Below, piece by piece: positions 19,919 to 29,482 of a DNA stretch of 64,000 nt. Positions within the stretch are counted from its first letter, which is position 1; the number at the start of each line of letters is the position of its first letter. A model generated the notes under the pieces. It had not been told where the DNA came from. It saw only the letters and a program-made list of their open reading frames with translations, and did not search any database. Made by a program: the position numbers and the translations under genes. Source of the stretch: UBA868 sp016776875 (GTDB lineage Bacteria; Pseudomonadota; Gammaproteobacteria; Arenicellales; UBA868); assembly GCA_051201585.1 (NCBI GenBank), contig CP179198.1, forward strand, positions 1,922,001 to 1,986,000, read 5' to 3'.

Positions 19919-20045
19919 GCGCCGGGCAAATAACCCGCCATCTAGATTCAATTATATCGAAACAAGAGTGAAACTTTGATCGGTATGCAAAAAAATCGTG
20001 GTCAATTTCTAGATACTTGCCGAACCAAGCCGCGTCTTTGAGAAA

Positions 20046-20748
20046 TCAAATGCCGAGGTACCGCGCTTTTAAGCCAGAATCATCAACCAACTCCCTTGAG
20101 GCACCTGCCCAAACCTGCCGGCCTTTTTCAATAATGTAGTGAAAGTCAGATATATCGATAAACTCGTCGATATTCTTGTCTATCAGCAGAATCGTGATGC
20201 CTAACTGCTTAATTTCCGCAAGGCGATTCCAAATTTCCTGACGAACGAGAGGTGCTAATCCTTCAGTTGCCTCGTCAAGAATTAACATTTGAGGATTGAG
20301 CATGAGGGCTCGTCCGATAGCTAACATCTGCTGCTCTCCTCCCGATAGCTGATCTCCCATATGATTGAGTCGATCGCCAAGCGCGGGGAAAAACTCGACG
20401 ACTTGATCTACCGTCCATTCAGTCGCCAGGCCTGAATTTTTGTTAGCAGTTGCGACTAGGTTTTCTTTTACGCTTAAGTTAGGGAATATGTGTCGCCCTT
20501 CCGGTACCAATCCAATTCCTTTCCGAATAATGTCATAGGTCGGCATGCCTTTGATTGACTCACCACGAAAAGAAATCTCTCCATGCGTTACCGAAACCTT
20601 GCCGATAATGGACTTAACGGTCGTTGTTTTGCCCATCCCGTTTCGACCCAACAATGTTGTGAGCTTTTCCTTCCTCACATTCTAGAGCCATACCAAATAA
20701 CGCCTGAATTGATCCATAAGATGAATTAATGTTATCAATCTTCAGCAC
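20046..20748 (-). CDS. livF: LIV-type ABC ATPase LivF, second importer (one frameshift)
   Basis: Starts at GTG 20748 inside the end of livG (14-base overlap) and reads VLKIDNINSSYGSIQALFGM, then loses frame. An extra base in the T4 run at 20665-20668 (plus strand) explains it: with one base removed the protein continues EEGKLTTLLGRNGMGKTTT through Walker A. Signature QLSGGEQQML and Walker B MLILDEATEG follow. Corrected length is 233 residues, normal for LivF. Without correction only a 210-residue piece from GTG 20678 is open, lacking the first beta-strands. Confidence 0.88.
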
Positions 20749-21508
20749 AACTGCCACCCAAGTAGGATTTTTGAACCTCAGGATTCGAGCGAATTTTCGC
20801 TACTGAATCAGTTGCGATTACTCGCCCGTTAACCATTACCGAAAGTTGATCTGCGAGCGAAAAAACCGCGTCCATATCATGCTCCACCATCAAAATTGTT
20901 TTTTCAGCTCCAACCGATGACAAAATTTCAATCATTCGAAACGTTTCTTCTTTTCCCATTCCGGCCATGGGCTCATCCAGCAACAACATTTGCGGCTGCA
21001 TGGCGAGCGCCATTGCAACCTCGAGTTGTCGTTGCTCCCCATGAGAAATGCTAGACACAATGCGTCCTGAACGATGGTGCAACCCGACCGTCATCAAGTG
21101 ATCCGTCGCAATGTCAGCAAGATCCTGATCCTGATGCACTGGGGCCCAGAATCGATACGAGTGACCCTGCGCGCCCTGAACGGCTAGCATCACATTTTCC
21201 AGAATAGTCATCTCCCGGAAAACGCTTGTGATTTGAAACGAGCGGGCAAGGCCCGCCCTCGCCCGCTGAGCCATGCCCGCCCTCAGAATACTCCTTCCGT
21301 CAAATTCAATATCACCCGAGTCAGGTCTGATTTGACCCGATAACTGAGCGATCAGCGTTGTTTTTCCAGCCCCATTGGGGCCAATTACCGCGTGAATACC
21401 GCCTCGGCTTACAGAGAGACTAACATCGTCAGTCGCTTTGATGCCGCCAAAGCTTTTACACAACGACCTAATAAAAAGCACGCTGTCAGCCCGCATGTTT
21501 TGCTTCAT
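20735..21508 (-). CDS. livG: LIV-type ABC ATPase LivG, second importer
   Basis: ATPase of 257 residues with Walker A GPNGAGKTT near residue 40, the LivG-type QITSVFREMTILENV segment, a signature variant SHGEQRQLEVAMAL and Walker B MLLLDEPMAGM. The start overlaps the livM stop by 4 bases and the stop is overlapped by livF, so translation is coupled. Substrate specificity comes from the binding protein at 23461-24645. Confidence 0.94.
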   Translation of the reverse strand: MKQNMRADSVLFIRSLCKSFGGIKATDDVSLSVSRGGIHAVIGPNGAGKTTLIAQLSGQIRPDSGDIEFDGRSILRAGMAQRARAGLARSFQITSVFREMTILENVMLAVQGAQGHSYRFWAPVHQDQDLADIATDHLMTVGLHHRSGRIVSSISHGEQRQLEVAMALAMQPQMLLLDEPMAGMGKEETFRMIEILSSVGAEKTILMVEHDMDAVFSLADQLSVMVNGRVIATDSVAKIRSNPEVQKSYLGGSCAED

Positions 21509-22452
21509 TTATCCAACTTGCTGAGCCAAGCATCTATGCCGCCTTTCCCAAACAGTACTAATGCAATGAGCAGGCCACCAAAAATTAGATGCCAGTAAAT
21601 CGTGATTAATGACAAAGCCTCTTCCAAAAATAAAAACGATAGCGCGCCAAATAATGGACCAAATAGACTCCCTGTTCCGCCAATAATCACCATGAAAATC
21701 AACTCTCCAGAACGGGTCCAGCTCATCATTTCGGGACTGATAAAACTCGTAAAATTTCCAAGCAATACCCCTGCTAAGCCGCAGATAACAGCCGAGATAA
21801 CATAACAAGTTAGGCGATACCCATAAGTATTGAAGCCCAGTGACTGCATGCGCAGATCATTATATTTTGACCCGATGATTACTCGCCCAAACCGAGATCT
21901 CACTAGGCGATGAATAAAGAATAAGGTCAATATTAAAAGACCGAAAATCCAGTAATACAATGAAATGGCCCCTTCCATATTTATCCATTCCGGAAATTCA
22001 CTTCTTGCATAAATGACCAACCCATCGTCCGCTCCATATTCCTCAAGACTGAGGAATATAAAGTAGATCATCTGGCTAAAAGCCATCGTAATCATGATGA
22101 AGTAAACCCCTTTCGTCCGGAGACTCACAGCGCCGGTAATTAACGCAAATAAAGCGCAAGTGAAAACAGCCAAACTCAGGTGAATCCATCCACTATAAAT
22201 ATCATAGTAAGCAGGTATGCCTACGCAGTAAGCACCAATCCCCAGATAAGCAACATGGCCGAGGCTGATCATTCCTCCATAACCTAAAATAAGATTAAGG
22301 CTTAGAGCAGCAATGCCAATAATCAGACCTCGACTCAGTAGGTCTAATAAAAACGGCTGATTGGTCCATTGAAATAGAAATGGCGCAATACTTAGCAAGA
22401 ACAACATGCCGAGGTAAACTTTTCCCGAACGTGTGCCACTCGACTTCACCAT
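21505..22452 (-). CDS. livM: LIV-type ABC permease LivM, second importer
   Basis: Permease of 315 residues with about eight to ten hydrophobic segments, containing the LivM hallmarks LILGYGGMISLGHVAYLGIG near residue 52 and GGTGSLFGPLFGA near 255. The coupling region NDLRMQSLGFNTYGYRL is present. The start codon touches the livH stop. Normal length and no defects. Confidence 0.94.
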   Translation of the reverse strand: MVKSSGTRSGKVYLGMLFLLSIAPFLFQWTNQPFLLDLLSRGLIIGIAALSLNLILGYGGMISLGHVAYLGIGAYCVGIPAYYDIYSGWIHLSLAVFTCALFALITGAVSLRTKGVYFIMITMAFSQMIYFIFLSLEEYGADDGLVIYARSEFPEWINMEGAISLYYWIFGLLILTLFFIHRLVRSRFGRVIIGSKYNDLRMQSLGFNTYGYRLTCYVISAVICGLAGVLLGNFTSFISPEMMSWTRSGELIFMVIIGGTGSLFGPLFGALSFLFLEEALSLITIYWHLIFGGLLIALVLFGKGGIDAWLSKLDK

Positions 22453-23379
22453 CAGCGATTGCCTGCTGTTGGTGGGAATAAGCCAGTAGGCTTGAAAGCA
22501 AGCACAACTGCCATCAAAACATAAACCAGCATCGCTGATATTGCCGGTGCCGCGGTCTCTGCAGCTGCCGTTGAAACAAGCACCTCAAGAAAATCGTCCA
22601 AATAAGATCGACTCATGGTATCGATAAAACCAATCATGAGGGCAACATAAAATGCTCCCTTAATGGATCCTATCCCACCAACAATGACGACAACAAAAGC
22701 AATAATAATGATGTCATTACCCATACCGATAGTCGCTTCTGTGATCGGCGCGATCAGCATTCCGGCAAAACCTGCCATCGCAAGCTCCTAGCGCAAAGAC
22801 AAACAGGAAAAGTCGATTAATATTTATTCCTAATGACTCAACCATATCGCGATTAGACGCACCGGCTCGAATAAGCATTCCAAGACGCGTTCTTGAAATC
22901 AGGAGATAGAGGATCCCCGCAACTGTCAGTCCTCCAGAAATGATGACGAGCCGATAAACCGGAAAAACCAGACTTCCTAATTGAATTTGCCCATTTAAAA
23001 AATCGGGCAGCGGTATCGAGAGGCCAGAAGGCCCCCAGACGATATGAACTAATGCGTCAAATACAAGAATCAGGCCAAAAGTAACTAAAACGTGATCTAA
23101 ATGATTTTCTTTATACAGTTGGCGCGCAATCAACCACTCCACAAGCGCGCCTAAGAAAAAGATGCCCACGAGTCCAACAATAATTCCTGTGAAAAAAGAG
23201 CCAGTTGCGGCAACAATCGATCCACAAAAATAAGCGCCCATCATATAAAAAGAGCCATGGGACAGGTTAATGAAATCCATGATTCCAAAAATAAGCGTAA
23301 GCCCAGAGGCGAGTAGAAAGAGCAACAATCCCAGTTGAATGCTATTCACCAACTGGGATATTAATAGGTTCCAGTCCAT
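22452..23379 (-). CDS. livH: LIV-type ABC permease LivH, second importer (one frameshift)
   Basis: Reads cleanly from MDWNLLISQLVNSIQ for about 200 residues, with IFGIMDFINLSHGSFYMMGAYF and the coupling segment RAGASNRDMVESLGININ, then loses frame near 22778-22792. It resumes one frame over as MAGFAGMLIAPI through to FKPTGLFPPTAG. The total of 928 bases is one more than a multiple of three, so a single inserted base explains it; corrected length is about 308 residues. No membrane segment is lost. Confidence 0.87.
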
Positions 23380-23460
23380 ACCGATCCCTTCGATAACGAG
23401 CGCGGTCTAACCTTGCCTAAGAACTGTACTCACAGTCGATAGTCACCCCAAGGAGATCCC

Positions 23461-24645
23461 CTAGAGCTTGCAGTCCGATGCGTAAGGATCCTGATGATTT
23501 TCAAAAACGGTCTCAACCACTTTTGTGGTCCATCTTCCTTCGTCATCTTCGACAACCTCGCGAAGGTAAAAATTCTGAATCGGCATTCCGTTGTTCCCAT
23601 AGGTATAAGGTCCGCGGACCGATTCATAATTAGCCGATCGCAGCGCGTCTCGAACCGCATTTTTATCTGACAGATCGCCATTGACCGACTCGACAGCGCT
23701 TTTGATCAGCATAATCGAGTCATAGGCTTGGGCACCATAAAACGACGGGTATCCGCCATGTTTGGCAAGATAATCCCCAACAAACCGCTTGTTGGCTGCA
23801 TTGTCCAAATCGGGCGACCAGGCCTGAGTATTTTTAGAACCCAGAACGCCCTCAAGCTTTGCTTTTTGAAGGCGCGGGAGCGAAATCGCATCTACTGTAA
23901 AAACGCTATAAAGTGGTAGCACTGACTGCAGTCCTGCCTGCTGGTACTGTTTCAAAAAAGCCGGGCCCGCCTTACCAGGGTAAAAAACAAAAAGTGCTTG
24001 CGCGCCCGAGGCTTTGGCCTTCGCCAGCTCAGCAGAAAAATCAAGCTGGGCGTCGGCGCCCCATTTTGTTAAATCCTTACCCTTGATTTCACCTTCAAAA
24101 ATAGACTCCACCCCCGCGACCATATCCTTGCCGGCCGCATAGTTTGGCGCCATCACATAGAGCGATCTAATGCCTTCGTTGTTCAGATGCTCACCGAGTG
24201 CCATTGGCGTTTGGTCATTTTGCCACGACGTCGAAAAAAAGTTTTCGTGACAACGTTTACCCGCAACCTGGGAAGGTCCTGCGTTAGCGCTGATCAAAAA
24301 TTTGTTCGCGCTAAGCACTGAATTCATTGAGGCAAGCAAAACATGGGACCAAATGTACCCAGCAACAAAATCCACGTCGTTTTGCTTTACGAGTTTATCT
24401 GTTTTCTGCTTGCCCACATCGGGTTTAAAGCCGTCATCTTCCATAAACAACTCAACATCAAGATTTGCCATTTTGTTGTCAATATGCTCGAGCGCGAGAT
24501 CAACCGAGTTTTGAATGTCCGCACCGATAACACCCGCCGGAGTAGTTAGCGTTGATACAAAGCCAATTTTGACGCTGTCTGCATGCGCGGTTCCTGCCAA
24601 AGCCAGTGCGGCAACTAACAACGAATATTTAGCCTGGTTGATCAC
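23461..24645 (-). CDS. Periplasmic substrate-binding protein of LIV importer 2
   Basis: Type I binding protein of the LIV class. I choose GTG 24645, which has an AGGGG Shine-Dalgarno 7 bases away and leaves a standard signal peptide (start-INQAKYSLLVAALALAGTAHA); an in-frame ATG at 24678 only adds 11 residues. The mature protein starts VKIGFVSTLTTPAGVIGAD. The segment FVAGYIWSHVLLASMNSV and a single Cys pair are visible. It resembles the ligand-binding proteins of aromatic or amide importers as much as LivK, so the ligand is open. First gene of the second liv operon. Confidence 0.9.
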   Translation of the reverse strand: MINQAKYSLLVAALALAGTAHADSVKIGFVSTLTTPAGVIGADIQNSVDLALEHIDNKMANLDVELFMEDDGFKPDVGKQKTDKLVKQNDVDFVAGYIWSHVLLASMNSVLSANKFLISANAGPSQVAGKRCHENFFSTSWQNDQTPMALGEHLNNEGIRSLYVMAPNYAAGKDMVAGVESIFEGEIKGKDLTKWGADAQLDFSAELAKAKASGAQALFVFYPGKAGPAFLKQYQQAGLQSVLPLYSVFTVDAISLPRLQKAKLEGVLGSKNTQAWSPDLDNAANKRFVGDYLAKHGGYPSFYGAQAYDSIMLIKSAVESVNGDLSDKNAVRDALRSANYESVRGPYTYGNNGMPIQNFYLREVVEDDEGRWTTKVVETVFENHQDPYASDCKL

Positions 24646-24967
24646 TTGAATTCCCCTATTGTTGGCATTTAAAAGCATCCCATTTTTTTAACAAGCCACT
24701 CGATTTTGCCGTGACGTGAAAACTGACAAAAATCTTGCGTGAATATCCGGCACGATATTAACCGAAAGTTTCTTTTCGAGTGGAAAATTAACGTTTTGCT
24801 CGGCCAAAACGGGGCTAAATCTTGAAATGCACCGAATTATTTTTGTTCTGGATCCATTTTAACGATTAGATCTGAACCAAAAAGTTTTTCAACCTTTTAA
24901 TGATCACCCCTTGAATATCGAGGTCAGCATCGTCGCATTATCAAAAGTACATTAAAATGAAAATCGG
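24646..24967. promoter_or_regulatory. Divergent control region, liv operon 2 and flavoenzyme gene
   Basis: About 320 bases without a gene separate the two outward-facing transcripts. At 24792-24811 lies a dyad, CGTTTTG and CAAAACG around a 6-base spacer, spaced like a helix-turn-helix operator. The rest is AT-rich. The arrangement suggests coordinated control of uptake and of the oxidoreductase, but no regulator gene is adjacent. Confidence 0.45.
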
Positions 24968-26212
24968 ATGGATAAAGTGCAAAAAAACAATCTCGTCATC
25001 GGTGCCGGAATGGTGGGCGTCTGTTGCGCCCTCTACTTACAGCGAGCAGGTCATCAAGTCACACTCATTGATCAACACGAGCCGGGCAGTCAAGCCAGCT
25101 TTGGTAACGCGGCAACCTTTGCGAGCTATGCCTGCATTCCCGTTAATCATCCCAAGTTGATTCATAATCTACCCAAGCTGATGCTGGGTGCTGATAGACC
25201 TCTGTCAGTATCGCCGCTCTATCTCGCGAGACGTCTTCCATGGATGTTAAGTTTTTTACGACATTGTCGAAGAGATAATGTAGACAACACAATTCGTGGT
25301 TTAGGTGCGTTGCTGCGTCATTCAGAAGAAGCATCAATTGCACTCTTTCAGTCGTCCGGGGTAATGGACCTGATAAAACGCCAGGGCACCCTGTATCTTT
25401 ACGCCACTGAAAATTCGCTATCAGCTGCTCAAGATGATATCAAGCGCCGTCGGGACCAGGGCGTGCCAATAACCGAAATTACAACTGGAGAAATTCAAGA
25501 ACTAGAGCCTCACCTAGCGCCGACTTTTCCAGGCGGCATTATTTTTGATGATGGTTTCCAATTGATCAATCCCAAAGCCTTAATTCAAAGACTTACTCAG
25601 AGCTTTATCGATGATGGTGGTCAGTTTATTCACAATAAAGTGTGTTCGCTCAATAACATGTCCAATGGACGTCTAAAGATTGGAACAAACACTAATGATC
25701 TAGAGGCAAAGCGAGTGATCATCGCAGCAGGTGCGTGGTCGACCCAGATATCAGGCGGATGTATCGATCCCGTTCCGCTTGATACCGAGCGAGGTTATCA
25801 CGTCATGTTCCCTAACGACGCCCGGTTGTTGAATCGTCCGGTTGGACTTGCCGACGCCGGGCTTTACATCTCTCCATTAGATAACGGCCTCCGCGCTGCC
25901 GGCACGGTTGAACTCGCGGGACTAAATGCGCGACCTAACCAAGGACGTCTGAATTACATCGAAAGCGTTGTTCGACGGGTGCTTCCCGAGGCGACCGCAA
26001 GAGGATCTGACTGGTTAGGGTTTCGCCCGACGATGCCGGACAGCCTCCCGGTGATTGGTCAATCCTCCAGACATTCATCCGTTTTTTACGCATTTGGTCA
26101 TCACCACATTGGCATTACACTCGGGGGAATCACGGGCAAACTCATCCAACAGCTAATCGACCGCGAGCCTACCACGATTGATCTAGCCCCCTATTCGCCA
26201 AATCGGTTCTAA
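24968..26212 (+). CDS. FAD-dependent D-amino-acid dehydrogenase/oxidase family (DadA-like)
   Basis: Flavoprotein of the DAO superfamily, 414 residues. The dinucleotide motif VIGAGMVGVCCALYLQRAGH lies at residues 10-29, the second conserved part is RVIIAAGAWSTQI near 255, and the C-terminal FAD segment is FGHHHIGITLGGITG. DadA oxidises D-amino acids to keto acids and passes electrons to the respiratory chain; related enzymes act on glycine, sarcosine or hydroxyproline epimers. It is divergent from a LIV-type importer, which supports an imported amino acid as substrate. Exact substrate unknown. Confidence 0.87.
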   Translation: MDKVQKNNLVIGAGMVGVCCALYLQRAGHQVTLIDQHEPGSQASFGNAATFASYACIPVNHPKLIHNLPKLMLGADRPLSVSPLYLARRLPWMLSFLRHCRRDNVDNTIRGLGALLRHSEEASIALFQSSGVMDLIKRQGTLYLYATENSLSAAQDDIKRRRDQGVPITEITTGEIQELEPHLAPTFPGGIIFDDGFQLINPKALIQRLTQSFIDDGGQFIHNKVCSLNNMSNGRLKIGTNTNDLEAKRVIIAAGAWSTQISGGCIDPVPLDTERGYHVMFPNDARLLNRPVGLADAGLYISPLDNGLRAAGTVELAGLNARPNQGRLNYIESVVRRVLPEATARGSDWLGFRPTMPDSLPVIGQSSRHSSVFYAFGHHHIGITLGGITGKLIQQLIDREPTTIDLAPYSPNRF

Positions 26213-26213
26213 T

Positions 26214-27434
26214 TTAGCCCAGCAGGTCAAACGCGGCCTTAAGATACATGCGAGTCGCTTGGGTTAATTGTTCTACTTCCACATACTCGTTCAAAGAATG
26301 TGCCTGCTTTAGGGAACCAGGGCCACAGATAACCGAAGGACTCTTCAGGTGAGGGGCATCAGTTGATCCAGGAAAAGCCTCAGCACTTGCCCGAGCCCCT
26401 CTAAGAGTTGTCAAAGAATCCAGCAAGGATCTGACAACCGGCGCGTCAATTGGAAGATCGTTCGGCGGATTAACATATGAAGGCTCACTCAGCTCATACC
26501 GAAAATGGGGATCACTATTTTTAAGCGGATCCAGTCGACGCCTGATATCACTATAAACCTCTTCAGTAGAATCATTCGGCAACAGACGTCGGTCAATCTC
26601 CAACTCACAAAAATCAGGCACCGTACTGGCAAGCTCTCCGCCGCGGATAACACCTGGACTGTAGCGGCCATGTCCACAGAGTGGATGAGGGTCTCGGGTT
26701 GCGAGCTCCTCATTGTAATCTGACAGCGCATTAATCACCTGCGCCATCCGCTCGATCGCATTTTCCCCTTGCTCAGGAATACTTGAGTGAACCGCTCGGC
26801 CGTAGGTGCGAATGAATAACCCGTATTGGCCCTTATGCGCCGGACAAACTGAAAGATCCGACGGCTCTCCAATAATGACGTGATCTACCCGGGGTCCATT
26901 AATACCAATCTCGCGAGAGCCAATCATTTTCCATTCTTCATCAGCAACGCCGCACAACATCAGCGATCCAGCCAAATCAATATCTGAATCTCTGAGGACT
27001 CGAGCGACTTCGAGATAGCAAGCCAAGCCTGCCTTCATGTCGCACGAACCCCGTCCGTAAATACGCCCGTCTTTTTCAGTTGGCACAAAAGGATCTTGAT
27101 ACCCATCGGTGAGTACAGTATCTAGATGACCGCATAGCATTAACGTGTCTCCATCTCCCGACCCGTGGCGAGACCCAAAAACGTTTGGCCTATCCGGCGC
27201 TGCATCTCTTGAGCTTACGTCTAAGCCCAGGTCACTCATCTGCTGGAGGTAGTACTCGCCAAGCTCTTTCTCGCGACGCCCGGGGCCAACCGCCCCATCC
27301 ATAGGATTCTCACTCGGAATCGCGATCATCTCTTTCAGCCAACGCTTAATCGAATCTTCCGAGATTTGATCCAAGGCGCGGCCCAGGCGTGTGTCTAATT
27401 CGGCGTTAATAAGGTCTCTCCTCCGTTCTGACAT
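26214..27434 (-). CDS. M20-family deacylase/peptidase (ArgE/DapE-like)
   Basis: Zinc hydrolase of 406 residues. Metal motifs are LMLCGHLDTVLTDG near residue 100, GRGSCDMKAG near 130 and CGVADEEWKMIGSRE with the catalytic Glu pair near 165. A dimerisation lid and the C-terminal GPGSLKQAHSLNEYVEVEQL complete the fold. Family members remove acetyl or succinyl groups from amino acids or cleave dipeptides. Genuine ArgE is usually linked to arg genes, which are absent, so catabolic deacylation fits better. It converges with the DadA-like gene one base apart. Confidence 0.85.
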   Translation of the reverse strand: MSERRRDLINAELDTRLGRALDQISEDSIKRWLKEMIAIPSENPMDGAVGPGRREKELGEYYLQQMSDLGLDVSSRDAAPDRPNVFGSRHGSGDGDTLMLCGHLDTVLTDGYQDPFVPTEKDGRIYGRGSCDMKAGLACYLEVARVLRDSDIDLAGSLMLCGVADEEWKMIGSREIGINGPRVDHVIIGEPSDLSVCPAHKGQYGLFIRTYGRAVHSSIPEQGENAIERMAQVINALSDYNEELATRDPHPLCGHGRYSPGVIRGGELASTVPDFCELEIDRRLLPNDSTEEVYSDIRRRLDPLKNSDPHFRYELSEPSYVNPPNDLPIDAPVVRSLLDSLTTLRGARASAEAFPGSTDAPHLKSPSVICGPGSLKQAHSLNEYVEVEQLTQATRMYLKAAFDLLG

Positions 27435-27539
27435 TATTTCCTAATATCGTAATCTAGGTTAAAACCAAACACCATAGGACTCAACCGGGGTTCGGATGCT
27501 AAACTCGCCGTCCCCATGACGGCCTACCTGGACTTTTAA

Positions 27540-28574
27540 ATGACGTATCTCGCCGAATACGGTCTTTTTCTGGCAAAAATGGCAACGATCGTCGTTGCGA
27601 TTATTTGCGTTCTCATGACTTTCGTCGCCGTTGCGATTCGGAACCGACAACCGTCCGGAGAACAAATTGATATCAAGAAGATAAACGATCGTTATCGTGA
27701 CATGGCAGACGCTGTTGAGATGTCGACCTTATCCCCGACTCACGCCAAAAAGAAACAGAAAGAACAAAAAAAACAACGGAAAGCCGAGTCCAAAGCCGAG
27801 AAAAAAGACAACACCGTCGCCAAGAAACGGGTCTTCGTGCTCAATTTCGACGGTGATATTCGAGCAAGCGAAGTCATGTTGCTCCGCGAAGAGATCACGG
27901 CAATTTTGTTGGGCAGTCGAGAAGGGGACGAAGTTGTCCTTCGGCTTGAGAGCGCAGGAGGCATGGTTCATGCATATGGTCTCGCTGCCTCTCAGGTAAT
28001 CCGCCTGCGTGACGCCGGACTCCATGTCACCGTTGCCGTCGATAAAGTGGCGGCCAGTGGGGGCTACCTCATGGCTTGTGTGGCGAGCAAGATTTTAGCA
28101 GCACCCTTCGCTATCATCGGTTCGATCGGGGTAGTCGCAGAGATGCCTAACTTCAATCGCCTTCTTAAAAAACATGATATCGACTACGAGCAAATTTCGG
28201 CTGGCGAGTACAAGCGCACTGTCACCATGTTAGGCGAAACCACCGATAAAGCGCGGTCAAAAGTTCAGGAAGAAGTCGAACAAACTCACCATTTGTTCAA
28301 GGAATTTGTAAAAGAAAAAAGGCCCATCCTGGATCTAGATGCGGTTGCCACTGGAGAACACTGGCTAGGCATTCAGGCCTTTGACCTCAAACTCGTTGAT
28401 GAGTTGCGAACGAGCGATGATTATCTTATGAGCCTTCGTGATACCGCTGATATCTTTGAGGTCGAATACTCGATCAAGAAAAAAGTGCTCGATCGCTTGT
28501 CGGGAATAGTCGGCGCGATCCGAGCCCCTAAACTTCCTCTCGACTCGTTCGACTCTTTTACGCAAATGAAGTGA
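27540..28574 (+). CDS. sohB: Inner-membrane protease SohB (peptidase S49)
   Basis: Signal-peptide-peptidase-like serine protease of 344 residues. One N-terminal membrane segment (about 12-33) is followed by a Lys-rich linker (about 68-97, mostly K, E and Q). The S49 dyad is visible as VAASGGYLMA with Ser173 and SAGEYKRTV with Lys225. The SohB order and length match E. coli (349). It acts on the periplasmic side on membrane protein fragments. Confidence 0.94.
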   Translation: MTYLAEYGLFLAKMATIVVAIICVLMTFVAVAIRNRQPSGEQIDIKKINDRYRDMADAVEMSTLSPTHAKKKQKEQKKQRKAESKAEKKDNTVAKKRVFVLNFDGDIRASEVMLLREEITAILLGSREGDEVVLRLESAGGMVHAYGLAASQVIRLRDAGLHVTVAVDKVAASGGYLMACVASKILAAPFAIIGSIGVVAEMPNFNRLLKKHDIDYEQISAGEYKRTVTMLGETTDKARSKVQEEVEQTHHLFKEFVKEKRPILDLDAVATGEHWLGIQAFDLKLVDELRTSDDYLMSLRDTADIFEVEYSIKKKVLDRLSGIVGAIRAPKLPLDSFDSFTQMK

Positions 28575-28916
28575 TAAAGCCATACAGCAGTCGATAAATG
28601 CCTGCTCATCCAAGCGGCCTGTCGCGTGGCCGAATCAATCGACGATTCGTCAATCACGATCATCCAGGTTTGCGGCGGCGTCCTTCTCTGAAGACGGGAG
28701 AATAATGACCCTGGAATTCAGAGTCGGTGTCATTCACCGATAACCCTGCCTACCCGATTCAAGATAACGTGCGACCCTATCTTTAAAAAACAACTCACCT
28801 TCGCCTCAGGTCACAACATCCAGAACTTGTGGCTATAATTCTGACGTCCACCATTTGACATCGCGTTTAATCGCAAAGCCTTAAACGCCAGAAACCGACA
28901 TACTTTGAGGCGGGTT
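28575..28916. other. Gene-poor stretch between sohB and gamma-carbonic anhydrase
   Basis: About 340 bases with no recognisable gene. A short Arg-rich frame of 35 codons (28598-28705, MPAHPSGLSRGRINRRF...) is open but has no Shine-Dalgarno and no known relatives, so I do not call it. A perfect TATAAT at 28834-28839 with a weak TCACAA 17 bases upstream is a plausible promoter for the next gene. No stem-loop of note. Confidence 0.5.
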
Positions 28917-29441
28917 ATGATTTATCATTTAAACCATCAGATTCCCGAGATTGGCAAGGATGCGTATGTGGCACCGAGCGCAGATGTCATTGGCTCTGTC
29001 ATTCTTGAGGCTGAAGCGAGCGTGTGGTTCGGTGCAGTACTAAGAGGTGATAACGATGTCATCACTGTCGGCGCGCGAAGCAACGTACAGGACAATTCAG
29101 TAATTCATGTGGACAAAGGAGTGCCCGTTTCAGTGGGTTCAGATGTATCAATCGGGCACAGCGTCGTGATTCATGGCTGCTCAATCGGTGATCGCAGTCT
29201 TATTGGCAATGGCGCCGTCATTTTAGACTTTGCCGAAATCAAGGAAGACTGTCTCGTGGGTGCAGGCGCTCTCGTGACTCCGGGGAAAATCTTCCCGGCC
29301 CGATCGCTTATCGTCGGCGCTCCCGCACGAGTAGCACGAGAACTCAACGACGAAGAGATTGCACAACTCCGTGCGAACGTGGATAGCTATCTATCAAAAG
29401 CGAAACGCTATCGCTCGGAACTCGCCCCAGTTAATCTTTAA
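28917..29441 (+). CDS. Gamma-carbonic anhydrase family protein (YrdA-like)
   Basis: Left-handed beta-helix hexapeptide protein. Start at ATG 28917 (MIYHLNHQIPEIG), 174 residues. Metal-ligand-type histidines appear in NVQDNSVIHVD, VSIGHSVVIHGC with IGHSVVIHG, the family signature. Trimeric zinc or iron enzymes of this family may hydrate carbon dioxide; many YrdA-type members lack measured activity. Stand-alone, with a 41-base gap to the next gene. Confidence 0.9.
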   Translation: MIYHLNHQIPEIGKDAYVAPSADVIGSVILEAEASVWFGAVLRGDNDVITVGARSNVQDNSVIHVDKGVPVSVGSDVSIGHSVVIHGCSIGDRSLIGNGAVILDFAEIKEDCLVGAGALVTPGKIFPARSLIVGAPARVARELNDEEIAQLRANVDSYLSKAKRYRSELAPVNL

Positions 29442-29482
29442 TTATTAAATTTAACGCGGAATTTTCCGCAAGAAGCCCAGTT

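Noticed and set aside
28598..28705. 35-codon Arg-rich frame downstream of sohB
   Set aside because: No ribosome site and no similarity I can name; too short to support.
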